Positions 43,570 through 51,503 of a stretch of 64,000 nt of DNA are shown here, piece after piece. The DNA comes from Afipia sp. (GTDB lineage Bacteria > Pseudomonadota > Alphaproteobacteria > Rhizobiales > Xanthobacteraceae), in contig JAUSAX010000079.1 of the NCBI GenBank assembly GCA_030652315.1, forward strand, positions 1-64,000, given 5' to 3'. Position numbers and translations under genes: made by a program. The notes below the pieces were generated by a model that did not search any database, had not been told where the DNA came from, and saw only the letters and a list, made by a program, of their open reading frames with translations. Position 1 is the stretch's first letter, and each line of letters begins with the position of its first letter.

Positions 43570-43663
43570 CGGATGGTCCAGTGTTGGGAAGGATGATGTG
43601 ACCGGAACGGTCGTGATATGCGGAGTGCAGTTTATCCGGATGCAACGCGCCTGACCAGATGCG

Positions 43664-44797
43664 TCAGATCGCGTGCGCCGGCAATTGAGCCTGCGCCGCT
43701 GCGAGTTCGCGCCGCGCACGTTTGAGTTTTGAGCGTTGAATCCATGACAGCGTGAGCCGTTCGGTCGTTGCCTTGATCGAGGTGATAAATCCGAACAGTG
43801 CCAGCAATGCGGCGAACACCCACCACGCCAGATTGAACGCGCCTGCGGTCAGCAGCAATGCGCCGCGCCCAAAAAGCTTCACGATGGCGCGGGTCTGGCT
43901 ACCCTTGGATTCCGCAAGCTTCGCCGCGCGCGCGACATCCTTCGGTCCGTCCGCGATGCGCAGCACATCGAGCGCGCCCCTGGTGCCGGCCTTCTCGCCA
44001 ACGCGGCCGACATCCTTGGCGAGACGAACAAGCGCACCCGCCTTCTCCGCCTTGAACGCCGCCTTCACCGCACTGATGGTCTGGCCCGGACGCGCGATGG
44101 ATGCCGTGGCAACCGCCTGTTGCAACATCGGTGCATCGACCACTCCGCGCGCGGAGCGGCCTGCCCATTCGGTCAGGCCCGCGCCGAGGCGGCCGACCTT
44201 GCGGGCATCCTTCACCATCGACAGGCCGGCCCGAACCGGCGTCGCGCCGCCGACGGAAACGTATGTCGCCGCCGTCACCACGAGGCCGAGACTTGCAAGC
44301 CCAAGCACGAGTTGGTCGGCATTCTCGCCCATGGCCAGCCGTTTGCCCTCGCGCACCACGTCGCGGATGTCCCCGAAAACGAACAGATCGCCCGCGACGG
44401 TGCCGGAGAGGCTGGCCATATCATTAACCTCGCCGGTCACGAAGCCGGTGGCAAAGCGCCGCGCCGTACTGACCGTGGAATTTTCATCGGCAACCGCGGC
44501 ATCGACGCGCTCGGTCACTGCGGGCGGCAGCTTGATACCCTTGTCCTGCGCCAGATCGGTAAAGCTCTTTGCGAGATCTGCGTCGTTGGCTTCAAGCGCC
44601 TGCGCGACGCCCTGCCCGATGACGGTATCGTTGTTTCGCAGAGCAGAATCGACCTTAAGGTCCGACAGTTGTGCGGGATCGTCCTGCGCCCGCAACAGCG
44701 CCGCGGCATCGCGCGCGTGCGGCCACACCACGGCAAATACAGCTGCCGAAGCGACCGCACCCGCAAGTGTCAAACCGATGCGCCGGGCTGGTTTCAT
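43664..44797 (-). CDS. Hypothetical membrane protein, Ala-rich
   Basis: 377 residues from MKPARRIGLTLAGAVASAAV. One helix at the N-terminus, a middle one (QLVLGLASLGLVVTAATYVSVGG) and two close to the C-terminus (GALLLTAGAFNLAWWVFAALLALFGFITSI). In between lies an Ala/Val/Lys-rich helical part. The family is not recognised; it may be a scaffold or an envelope protein. GAAAGGTTG precedes the ATG. Confidence 0.7.
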   Translation of the reverse strand: MKPARRIGLTLAGAVASAAVFAVVWPHARDAAALLRAQDDPAQLSDLKVDSALRNNDTVIGQGVAQALEANDADLAKSFTDLAQDKGIKLPPAVTERVDAAVADENSTVSTARRFATGFVTGEVNDMASLSGTVAGDLFVFGDIRDVVREGKRLAMGENADQLVLGLASLGLVVTAATYVSVGGATPVRAGLSMVKDARKVGRLGAGLTEWAGRSARGVVDAPMLQQAVATASIARPGQTISAVKAAFKAEKAGALVRLAKDVGRVGEKAGTRGALDVLRIADGPKDVARAAKLAESKGSQTRAIVKLFGRGALLLTAGAFNLAWWVFAALLALFGFITSIKATTERLTLSWIQRSKLKRARRELAAAQAQLPAHAI

Positions 44798-45105
44798 TGC
44801 GAAGGACAACCTTTCAGCAGGCTCCGGGTTCAAAATCCGTACCGGCTGGTCTGTGACTCGCCGATGACATGGTGTGCCGTTTTTCGGACACAACCTCCCC
44901 AACGAAAGAAGGGCTATCCCAAGACGGCAGGATTGTGTCGAATTCACATGCTGACTGCGTGGCGAATTGGACGAATCCGGCGCCGCGATCTAGGAACTAG
45001 GAATAAGTCGTATCGCTCGGTATGCTGTAAAGCGGCGACGGCGTCGTCGCTGTATGCCGGGCTATGGCAAAAGACGCGCAAGATCAGGATTGGGGTAAGA
45101 TTGCT
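44798..45105. other. Divergent intergenic region
   Basis: 308 bases between the divergent membrane protein and the zinc-finger gene. It must hold both promoters. No palindrome or further gene is evident to me. Confidence 0.3.
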
Positions 45106-45351
45106 ATGGCGGATCACGTCGTCCCTCACTTTCATAACGATGCGGGCGTGGCCATCATCGAAATTGGCTCTCGGGAATTCATGTGCGTGGGCGCGAATCC
45201 GCCTTTCGATCATCCGCACGTGTTCCTCGATCTCGGCGACGACAACGAAATCATCTGCCCCTATTGCTCGACGCTGTATCGCTATGCCGCCGATCTGAAG
45301 GCAGGCGAAGCACGCCCTCCCGAATGCGTCCTGAAAGACAAAGTCGCCTAA
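45106..45351 (+). CDS. Zinc-finger protein, NDUFS6-like (zf-CHCC)
   Basis: 81 residues from MADHVVPHFHNDAGVAIIEI; an upstream ATG at 45064 is possible. The zinc pattern is FMCVGANPPFDHPHVFLDL, then IICPYCSTLYRY, as in mitochondrial complex I subunit NDUFS6 and its bacterial homologues. Association with complex I is inferred by homology. The gene ends 8 bases before the FAD monooxygenase, so they are probably cotranscribed. Confidence 0.88.
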   Translation: MADHVVPHFHNDAGVAIIEIGSREFMCVGANPPFDHPHVFLDLGDDNEIICPYCSTLYRYAADLKAGEARPPECVLKDKVA

Positions 45352-45358
45352 AACGTCT

Positions 45359-46552
45359 GTGGCCGATTCACGCACCATCGTTGTTGCTGGTGCGGGCATA
45401 GGCGGACTGACGGCCGCGCTCACGCTCGCTGCGCGCGGCTTTCGCGTCATCGTGCTTGAGCGCACCGAAAAGCTCGAAGAAGCCGGCGCCGGGCTGCAAC
45501 TGTCGCCCAATGCCAGCCGCATCCTGATCGATCTCGGTCTCGAGCCGCTGCTTGCCCCTCATGTGATCGCGCCCGAGTCGATCAGCATCATGACGGCCCG
45601 CACGGCTAAGGAAATCGGGCGGATTCCGCTCGGCGAAGCCGCCACCCTCCGTTATGGCGCGCCCTACTGGATCGTTCGCCGTGCGGACCTTCAATCCGCG
45701 CTGCTGGCGCGCGTGACCAGCCATCCCGACATCGATTTGCGGCTCGGCGCGCAATTCGAGGACGTCGCCGTCTATCCCAAGGGCGTCACGGTCGTTCAGC
45801 GCCGGGGCACGGCGCGGCAGCAGGAGCAGGCTCTGGCGCTCATTGGGGCCGACGGTGTCTGGTCGAGCGTCCGCCATCAGATTTTCCCCGAGGTGCAGCC
45901 GCAATTCACCGGCAGTATCGCATGGCGCGGCACCGTGGACGCCGCGCAGCTGCCGCGTGGCTTCATGACGCAGCGCGTGCAACTCTGGATGGGCGCGAAC
46001 GCGCACCTGGTCGCCTATCCGATGTCAGGCGGCAAACGCATCAACATGGTCGCCATCGTCTCGGGCAAATGGAACAGGCCGGGCTGGAGCGAGCCCGGCG
46101 ACGTGGTCGAGATCGCCAATCACTTTGCGGATCCGCACTGGCCGATCGCCGCGCGCATGATGATCGGCGCAGTCGACGGCTGGCGGAAGTGGGCGCTGTT
46201 CGCGATGCGCGACGGCGGCGCATGGAACAAGGGGCCGATTGCACTCCTGGGCGACGCATCGCACGCCATGTTGCCGTTTGCGGCGCAAGGCGCGGGCATG
46301 GCGATCGAGGACGCCGCCGTGATCGCGAAATGCCTGGAAGCTTCGCCCGGAAACCCAACTGCGGCATTCGCGCAATACGCTCGTCAGCGCGCGCCGCGCG
46401 TGACGCGCGTCCAGCGGACAGCCCGCAAGAATGGTCAGGTCTATCACCTCAGTGGGCCGGTCGGATTCGCGCGCGATCAGGTCATCAGGATGCTGGGCGG
46501 ATCACGGCTGCTGTCGAAGCAGGACTGGATCTACGACTGGCGAATGTCCTGA
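45359..46552 (+). CDS. FAD-dependent monooxygenase (salicylate-hydroxylase-like)
   Basis: 397 residues from a GTG start. Group A flavoprotein hydroxylase marks: TIVVAGAGIGGLTAALTLAARG (FAD-binding, residues 7-28), the DG motif in LIGADGVWSSVR (about 160), and the GD motif in IALLGDASHAMLPFAAQGAGMAIEDA (about 299). Uses NAD(P)H and O2 to hydroxylate a substrate, probably an aromatic acid, but its neighbours give no pathway. Close 5' neighbour is the NDUFS6-like gene. Confidence 0.88.
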   Translation: MADSRTIVVAGAGIGGLTAALTLAARGFRVIVLERTEKLEEAGAGLQLSPNASRILIDLGLEPLLAPHVIAPESISIMTARTAKEIGRIPLGEAATLRYGAPYWIVRRADLQSALLARVTSHPDIDLRLGAQFEDVAVYPKGVTVVQRRGTARQQEQALALIGADGVWSSVRHQIFPEVQPQFTGSIAWRGTVDAAQLPRGFMTQRVQLWMGANAHLVAYPMSGGKRINMVAIVSGKWNRPGWSEPGDVVEIANHFADPHWPIAARMMIGAVDGWRKWALFAMRDGGAWNKGPIALLGDASHAMLPFAAQGAGMAIEDAAVIAKCLEASPGNPTAAFAQYARQRAPRVTRVQRTARKNGQVYHLSGPVGFARDQVIRMLGGSRLLSKQDWIYDWRMS

Positions 46553-46565
46553 CGCGCAGCAACCG

Positions 46566-46991
46566 TCAACGACGGCGCTTGCCGCTCGGCGCGGCGGCGG
46601 CCGGAGGCGGCGCGAGTTCGGCGCTGCAATTGTTGCTGGCAAGCTTTTCATCGATGGCATCGCGCTGCGCGCGCTGCGCGCGATAATCAGTCTGATAGGC
46701 CAGACCCGAGACCAATGACCCGCCGGCTCCGGTTTCAGCCTTGGCCATCAACCCTTCAAGTTCAACCACGCGGTCGTTGGCAGCCTTGCGCGCCGTGGCG
46801 AGCTGCTGGCAGTTGTAGAGATCATATTTGGAGGGATCGACAAACACGCTCGATCCGAAGGGCGACCCGCCGCCGCTTGCGCAAGCGCCAAGGCCGATCG
46901 CCAGCGCGCCCAGCAGGGCGAGACGCAGCCCGGCCACCCGCCGCCGCGCGGGATCGCAATTCAGATCTTCAGTTGTGAACCCGTGTTTCAT
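46566..46991 (-). CDS. Small lipoprotein
   Basis: 141 residues from MKHGFTTEDLNCDPARRRVA, a long n-region with RRR, a helix and lipobox LGAC (ALLGALAIGLGACASGGG). The mature domain is helical (KYDLYNCQQLATARKAANDRVVELEGLMAKAE) with a Pro/Ala tail. Similar proteins are annotated in relatives as Tat-signal lipoproteins. Function unknown. Confidence 0.75.
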   Translation of the reverse strand: MKHGFTTEDLNCDPARRRVAGLRLALLGALAIGLGACASGGGSPFGSSVFVDPSKYDLYNCQQLATARKAANDRVVELEGLMAKAETGAGGSLVSGLAYQTDYRAQRAQRDAIDEKLASNNCSAELAPPPAAAAPSGKRRR

Positions 46992-47054
46992 GCGCGTCGT
47001 GTTGCCGGTCTTCATGTTGAATTTGTGGTGGTGACAGTGGCGTGAGGCGGCGGA

Positions 47055-47261
47055 TCAAAGCGTCTCTTGTTTCTGGCCGCATTCCTTGCAGACGAACTTG
47101 ACGCGGGTCGCGCCCTTCTCCGCCGAGACGCGGTTTGCCACGCCGCACTTGCCGCATTTCGCCTCGATGCGGGTGTTACCCTGCTTGACCACAAGGGCCT
47201 TGCGCTCCATCGCCTCACGAACGAGGCGCTCGGTTTCTTCGCGCAGGGCTTTCTTGTCCAT
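47055..47261 (-). CDS. Small zinc-ribbon protein
   Basis: 68 residues: a charged helix (MDKKALREETERLVREAMER), then a ribbon with two Cys pairs (AKCGKCGVANRV, FVCKECGQKQ). Likely a nucleic-acid or protein-binding zinc ribbon. Located beside the tRNA-Leu remnant copy A. Confidence 0.75.
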   Translation of the reverse strand: MDKKALREETERLVREAMERKALVVKQGNTRIEAKCGKCGVANRVSAEKGATRVKFVCKECGQKQETL

Positions 47262-47329
47262 TGTCAGTCCTTCAAGATCGGCAGGCCGTCAGGGGCGTAA
47301 GTTGCGCGCTCATATGTACCGGTGCGGAC

Positions 47330-47374
47330 GGCGGGAATCGAACCCGCACGACGTTGCCATCGAGGCATTTTAAG
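47330..47374 (-). pseudogene. 3' half of a tRNA-Leu(TAA), copy A (remnant attachment site)
   Basis: From the anticodon loop CTTAAAA to the 3' end. Compared with copy B (49268) it differs at two bases in 48 (TGCCTCG instead of TCCCTCG in the anticodon stem; ACCG instead of ACCA), and has no 5' half: upstream is TACAAAAGGA. It is likely the original host 3' half pushed aside when an element inserted. Confidence 0.85.
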
Positions 47375-49267
47375 TCCTTTTGTATATTTCAGCATAGATG
47401 TCAAAGTGTACAGGAATGAGTAAGTTTTCCTTTGGCGCGCTTGCCCTTGCCGAAAGTTGAAGCTCTCACCCCGGCATGTCCATTGCGCACGACCAGCAGC
47501 TGTTTTCCGCGATAGCCTTGAGCCGGCACGCAATGATAGAGTTCAAGCCGTTCAAGCTCTGCCCAACGGACCGCTGCATTCAGTGGCCACGATCACAGCG
47601 TCTCGTTAGATACATCCAACGTCGATGCATCGACGTTGGGCTTCCGCGAAAAAGTCTCCGCTACTAAGCTTCGATTCTGGGGTTCAAAACGCAAAGGAGA
47701 TTGCACAATGAACTCAATAGGAGTGTTGAGCACGTTGTGTGGCCTGACCATGGCCCGGAAATCGAAACGCATCCTGGGTCCATCGCTGGTGTCGGCGGCG
47801 ATCTTGATCGGACTTTGCCAGACGGGTCTGGCGCAAGCACCGGGTTCGGCAACTCCCCCTGCTTTGACCAAGGACGGGGTCACTCTTTTTCAGAACGTCC
47901 GCATTTTCGACGGCAAGAACGCTCTGTTGTCCGAACCCGCGAATGTGCTGGTCCGGGGCAACAAGATCGAAAGAATTTCCCAAGCGCCCATTCCGGTGGA
48001 TCGCAGCGCCACCACCAGGATCATTGACGGCGGCGGCCGGACACTGATGCCTGGCCTGATCGACGCGCATTGGCACGCGATGCTGATACGGGCCACACCG
48101 GCGCAGGCGTTCGGTGACGTCGGCTACAACAACCTCATGGCTGGCGACGAGGCGACAGACACCCTTATGCGCGGCTTCACCACCGTTCGCGACGTTGGCG
48201 GGCCGGTGTTTGGTCTCAAGCAAGCCATCGACGACGGCATCGTCAGGGGCCCGCGCATCTATCCGTCCGGCGCCATGATCACTGTCACGAGCGGGCACGG
48301 AGATTTCCGTGAGTTGACCGATCTGCCACGGACGATCGGCGGCATGCTCACCCGCATGGAGAAGCTTGGCGGCGCCATGGTCGCCGACAGCCCTGACGAA
48401 GTGCGCCTGCGCAGCCGCGAGCAGCTCATGCAGGGCGCCTCCCAGGTCAAATTGACGGCGGGCGGCGGAGTGTCGTCACCCTTCAGCCCAATCGACGTGA
48501 CCACCTTCACCGGACCCGAACTGCGCGCCGCGGTCGAAGCGGCCGAGAATTGGGGCACGTATGTCGCCGCGCACGCCTTCACACCGGCTGCGATCCAGGG
48601 GGCTGTTGCGGCCGGCGTGAAGTGTATCGAACACGCCACGCTCATGGACGAACCAACCGCCAAGCTGCTTGCCGAGAAGGGTATTTGGGTGAGCATGCAG
48701 CCGCTCCCAGAGGCCCTGAGACTGGGCTTTCCGGAGGGTTCAGTCCAGCGCGCCAAGGCAGATGAGGTCTGGCCCGGCATAGCGAGGTCTTACGAACTGG
48801 CGAAGAAGTACAAGCTCAAGACAGCGTGGGGCACCGACGTGCTGTTTTCCCGCGCGCTGGCGCAGCAACAGGGAGCCATTCTGGCTTCGCTTACCCGCTG
48901 GTACACGCCCGCCGAGGCGCTGATCATGGCGACATCGACCAACGCCGAACTGCTGGCGCTGTCCGGAAAGCGCAATCCCTACCCCGGCAAGCTCGGCGTG
49001 GTGGAGCAAGGCGCGCTCGCCGATCTCTTGCTGGTCGATGGCAATCCGCTGGAAAATATCGGGCTCATCGCTGACCCCGCCAAGAATTTTCTGGTCATCA
49101 TGAAGGACGGCACCGTCTACAAGAATGCTTTAGCCAAGTGAGGACCGATTGAGCTCGCATGCCGATGGTGCGCCCGATTTCTCGCCGCGCATTCGCGCGT
49201 CGCTGCCGACGGTCTCTCGCTGAGACACCCACCTAAGAACACTTGGCAAAAGAACTGGCGGCAACTT
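47375..49267. mobile_element. Segment between tRNA-Leu 3' halves A and B (element 1)
   Basis: 1893 bases bounded by two directly repeated tRNA-Leu 3' halves. It carries one recognised gene, an exported amidohydrolase on the plus strand. There is no recombinase, so it would be a decayed or non-autonomous insert. Its left part (47375-47707) shows no gene that I can support. Confidence 0.6.
47708..49141 (+). CDS. Exported amidohydrolase (prolidase/imidazolonepropionase-like)
   Basis: 477 residues from ATG 47708 (AAAGGAGA 7 bases upstream). Signal peptide ends near LAQA after a longer n-region. The metal-dependent amidohydrolase barrel has DAHWHAM (first HxH ligands, about residue 123), KLTAGGG (the likely carboxylated Lys, about 254), VAAHAFTP and CIEHATLM (His ligands, about 300 and 320), and the catalytic Asp in AWGTDVLFS (about 379). 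The flanks form the usual beta-sandwich (ending NPLENIGLIADPAKNFLVIMKDGTVYKN as a span). Hydrolysis of a dipeptide or cyclic amide in the periplasm is likely; the substrate is unknown. It lies inside a tRNA-Leu-flanked segment, so it may be acquired. Confidence 0.85.
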   Translation: MNSIGVLSTLCGLTMARKSKRILGPSLVSAAILIGLCQTGLAQAPGSATPPALTKDGVTLFQNVRIFDGKNALLSEPANVLVRGNKIERISQAPIPVDRSATTRIIDGGGRTLMPGLIDAHWHAMLIRATPAQAFGDVGYNNLMAGDEATDTLMRGFTTVRDVGGPVFGLKQAIDDGIVRGPRIYPSGAMITVTSGHGDFRELTDLPRTIGGMLTRMEKLGGAMVADSPDEVRLRSREQLMQGASQVKLTAGGGVSSPFSPIDVTTFTGPELRAAVEAAENWGTYVAAHAFTPAAIQGAVAAGVKCIEHATLMDEPTAKLLAEKGIWVSMQPLPEALRLGFPEGSVQRAKADEVWPGIARSYELAKKYKLKTAWGTDVLFSRALAQQQGAILASLTRWYTPAEALIMATSTNAELLALSGKRNPYPGKLGVVEQGALADLLLVDGNPLENIGLIADPAKNFLVIMKDGTVYKNALAK

Positions 49268-49322
49268 TGGTGCGGACGGCGGGAATCGAACCCGCACGAC
49301 GTTGCCATCGAGGGATTTTAAG
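49268..49322 (-). pseudogene. 3' half of a tRNA-Leu(TAA), copy B
   Basis: CTTAAAA plus TCCCTCGATGGCAACGTCGT, T-arm GCGGGTTCGATTCCCGC, CGTCCGC and encoded ACCA. The acceptor (CGTCCGC) and anticodon stem (TCCCT) are perfectly complementary to the 5' half at 50430-50468, so the two are one gene split by 1.1 kb. Upstream of the loop the sequence is CTAAAAGGTT, not tRNA. Confidence 0.9.
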
Positions 49323-49406
49323 AACCTTTTAGCTTGAATACCATCTGCAGAATCGCTTTATCTTCAATAACTTGAAGTATTCGATTCTTTACTTGTGTCG
49401 GGAATT

Positions 49407-49430
49407 CGCCACACCATGTGGCGCGTTTTT
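49407..49430 (+). terminator. Terminator-like hairpin upstream of the replacement tRNA-Leu
   Basis: CGCCACA / TGTGGCG with a 3-base loop, then CGTTTTT. Confidence 0.6.
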
Positions 49431-49479
49431 CGATGAAGGGATTTCACATCCCCTTACTAACCGCTATTCAAGCACCGTC

Positions 49480-49565
49480 GCCCCCTTGATGAAATTGGTA
49501 GACATACAAGACTTAAAATCTTGGGCCCTTTGGGCGTGCCGGTTCGAGTCCGGCAGGGGGCACCA
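49480..49565 (+). tRNA. tRNA-Leu(TAA), complete, carried by element 2
   Basis: 86-base class II tRNA: acceptor GCCCCCT pairs with AGGGGGC, D-arm ATGAAATTGGTAGACAT, anticodon loop CTTAAAA within CAAGA/TCTTG, variable arm GGCCCTTTGGGC, T-loop TTCGAGT within GCCGG/CCGGC, ACCA encoded. It is clearly different from the split gene (GCGGACG acceptor) and looks foreign to it, yet shares the anticodon. It lies on the opposite strand. Confidence 0.93.
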
Positions 49566-49571
49566 TTGGCA

Positions 49572-50252
49572 TCACTTCGAAGCCTTGGTTTTATTTGATT
49601 GGTCTTCGATTTGCTTCGGCTTTTCTGGGGGCGGAAGCTGCGCGCGCTTTTCTTCCTGATGCGCTCCTAACACCTCGCCAATCAAGCGAAACCACTTCCA
49701 AGCGGGCTCCGCTTCTTCCGCCATTTTTCCGCCGAGATGCGCAAAGCCCATCATCAACTCGCTAAAAGTCTTGAACGGCGTGCGATCCCTGTCCAACTCA
49801 GCAAGAAACTTATTGATTAAATTCAGAAGCCGCTCGCGCTTGTTGGTTTCAACGTCGCTCTCCTCGATAATCGTTTTTATCTTCTCCACATACGCTCTGA
49901 GTTTTGATTTCTCCGGCTGACTCAGCTTAGAATCTTTTCCAGTTCGTGCATGCAAGAGTTGAATCTTCACCTTCACTCTGTCGACGGTGGCGATAAACTC
50001 TCGGTATTGACTAAACAAGTCGTCGCTGTCCGCATCGGGCAGAAACCAACTGTTTGCCACAGAAAGCTCTAACGCCTGAGCCGTCGTGATCACGTGGTTC
50101 ATGTACTCGAAAACTGGCCCTCTTTGTTCGGACATCGTTTTGGTCTTTTGTACTCGCTGTTCAAAGGCGCGGCGGTATTTATTTTCCAGCCGAACAAATG
50201 CGAGATCAGGCGGAAGGTCCGAAATCTCATCAAAATCGTTTTCGTCAATCAT
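49572..50252 (-). CDS. Unknown protein carried by element 2
   Basis: 226 residues from ATG 50252 (GGAAAG 4-9 bases upstream; a TTG at 50264 is possible). Soluble and almost entirely helical with many charged residues: a first part MIDENDFDEISDLPPDLAFV, a middle helix pair (VKVKIQLLHARTGKDSKLSQ; KSKLRAYVEKIKTIIEESDV), and a Lys/Glu/Pro tail. No domain is recognised. Base use is AT-richer than its neighbours, consistent with transfer. Its stop lies 6 bases from the replacement tRNA. It could be a phage- or island-type accessory protein; no function should be assigned. Confidence 0.7.
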   Translation of the reverse strand: MIDENDFDEISDLPPDLAFVRLENKYRRAFEQRVQKTKTMSEQRGPVFEYMNHVITTAQALELSVANSWFLPDADSDDLFSQYREFIATVDRVKVKIQLLHARTGKDSKLSQPEKSKLRAYVEKIKTIIEESDVETNKRERLLNLINKFLAELDRDRTPFKTFSELMMGFAHLGGKMAEEAEPAWKWFRLIGEVLGAHQEEKRAQLPPPEKPKQIEDQSNKTKASK

Positions 50253-50429
50253 TCTGCTTTCCAAAGATTACTTGAACTCGGAAACTAGATGTGGCTCGCC
50301 ACATCCGGCTGCAAGATTGAATTAAATGCCAGAGCGGATTGCAGCAAAAACAAAGAAACCCGCTTCTAACAGCAACATAGTGGCAAACGAGGAGATTTAG
50401 ATTTGAAGGTGGATAGATTAAATACCAAC

Positions 50430-50468
50430 TTTTAAGTCCCTTGCGTCTACCAATTCCGCCACGTCCGC
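50430..50468 (-). pseudogene. 5' half of the split tRNA-Leu(TAA)
   Basis: GCGGACGTGGCGGAATTGGT then AGACGCAAGGGA and the loop CTTAAAA. It is followed by GTTGGTATTT, which does not pair with the AGGGA stem, so this junction gives no functional tRNA. It fits exactly to copy B. Confidence 0.9.
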
Positions 50469-50857
50469 GCGCGCGGGTTGTAGCATCGCGCGGGGGGCGG
50501 CTGAAAGCCCGGTTTGCCGCGGAAATGCCCCGCCTCCGGGTCAAATCCAGACATCGCAATCCCGGCGTTTGGCGAACGGCAGCCCTCGCGGCAGCGACAT
50601 CCCGGCGCACCGGAACGGAAAAACACAGGCACAGCATGCATAACTCGCACATGCCGCGGCGAAACACCCGGGCAGACGTCACGCCACCGATTTACAGGCC
50701 ACGTTTGACGCGAAAAAAGTTTTACCGGACGGATCGTCGCGAACGGTCTTTTCAAGAGCCTTCACGCGCCGGGATCACAGGTGTGATTCGCCATGCGCTG
50801 TCCGCCCGCCGGCGAGCAATGCATCGACCTCGGCGCGTCGCTGCAATGGCCGCTGGC
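50469..50857. other. Intergenic, no supported gene
   Basis: 389 GC-rich bases between the split tRNA-Leu and the cyclic-nucleotide gene. Frames across it look like random GC-rich sequence (arginine/proline-rich). It should contain the tRNA-Leu promoter, reading leftward; a TGCTACAAC segment near 50480 is a possible -10 area. Confidence 0.3.
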
Positions 50858-51334
50858 CTATAGCCGTGGGTCAGGCTCGCGATCCGATCCCGGCGACGCT
50901 TTCGACTCCGGCTGGTTGACGAGACTCTCGAGCACTTCGCCGACCATCGTGCCGTGCCCCGCATACTGCCGCTTGATGTCGGCGATATATGTCGTCGCGG
51001 CATTCAGTCGCTGCGCAAGCAGCGTCGCGACCAGCAGCGCCACCGCGGAATTCTCGCGCAGGAAACCGGCGCCGTCATCGATTTGATAAACGGTGGAGCC
51101 GGTCGCGGCCCGGACCGTCCCGGTGTGCGGCTGACCGAGCAGCACCGACATTTCGCCGAGGATTGCGCCCGGCTCGGTGACGATCGCGATGACGGTGTCA
51201 CCTTTGAGGACTTCGAGTTCACCCTCGATCAGTATAAACAGATCGCCGGTGGTTTCGCCTTCCCGGATCAGCAATGTTTTCGCGGGAACATACGTTTCCG
51301 CCCGGCCGCTGCAATGTTCGAGAACCGCACGCAT
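50858..51334 (-). CDS. Stand-alone cyclic-nucleotide-binding domain protein
   Basis: 158 residues from MRAVLEHCSGRAETYVPAKT (GAGGC upstream); earlier ATGs at 51400 and 51451 are possible. A Crp-type beta-roll is visible: LIREGETTGDLFILIEGELEVL and IVTEPGAILGEMSVLLGQPHTGTVRAATGSTVYQI, with the phosphate-binding-cassette region around GEMSVLLGQPHTGTVRA. No HTH follows, so it is not a normal Crp/Fnr factor; it may be a subunit regulator. Confidence 0.8.
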   Translation of the reverse strand: MRAVLEHCSGRAETYVPAKTLLIREGETTGDLFILIEGELEVLKGDTVIAIVTEPGAILGEMSVLLGQPHTGTVRAATGSTVYQIDDGAGFLRENSAVALLVATLLAQRLNAATTYIADIKRQYAGHGTMVGEVLESLVNQPESKASPGSDREPDPRL

Positions 51335-51503
51335 GGCTGCCTCACGCCGATGCGGCAAGGCTACGCGCGGCAGGCCGGAACGTCCATCGCATAGTTGCAT
51401 CCCGCTTGCGAAAATTGCCAGCGCTTCAGTCGCTGCGCTAGGGTGCGGCACCGTTCACGTCTGGCGTGAACACAAATCAAGATAAGCTGGAGGATACGCG
51501 GCG

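Larger units (their letters stand above)
49323..50429. mobile_element. Insert in the anticodon loop of tRNA-Leu(TAA) (element 2)
   Basis: 1107 bases between the two copies of the 7-base loop CTTAAAA, which is the right length for a tyrosine-recombinase overlap. It carries a complete tRNA-Leu(TAA) on the plus strand, a terminator at 49407-49430 and one unknown gene on the minus strand. There is no recombinase. After the 5' half the sequence runs GTTGGTATTTAATC, so the tRNA is not rebuilt at this junction. Confidence 0.75.

Noticed and set aside
49323-50429. The tRNA-Leu insert as a self-splicing group I intron
   Set aside because: tRNA-Leu(TAA) is a classic group I intron host and the cut is in the anticodon loop. 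However, with any choice of cut within the repeated CTTAAAA loop the insert does not end in the required G, and it contains an antisense complete tRNA. The 7-base loop repeat fits recombination better. RT-PCR would settle it.
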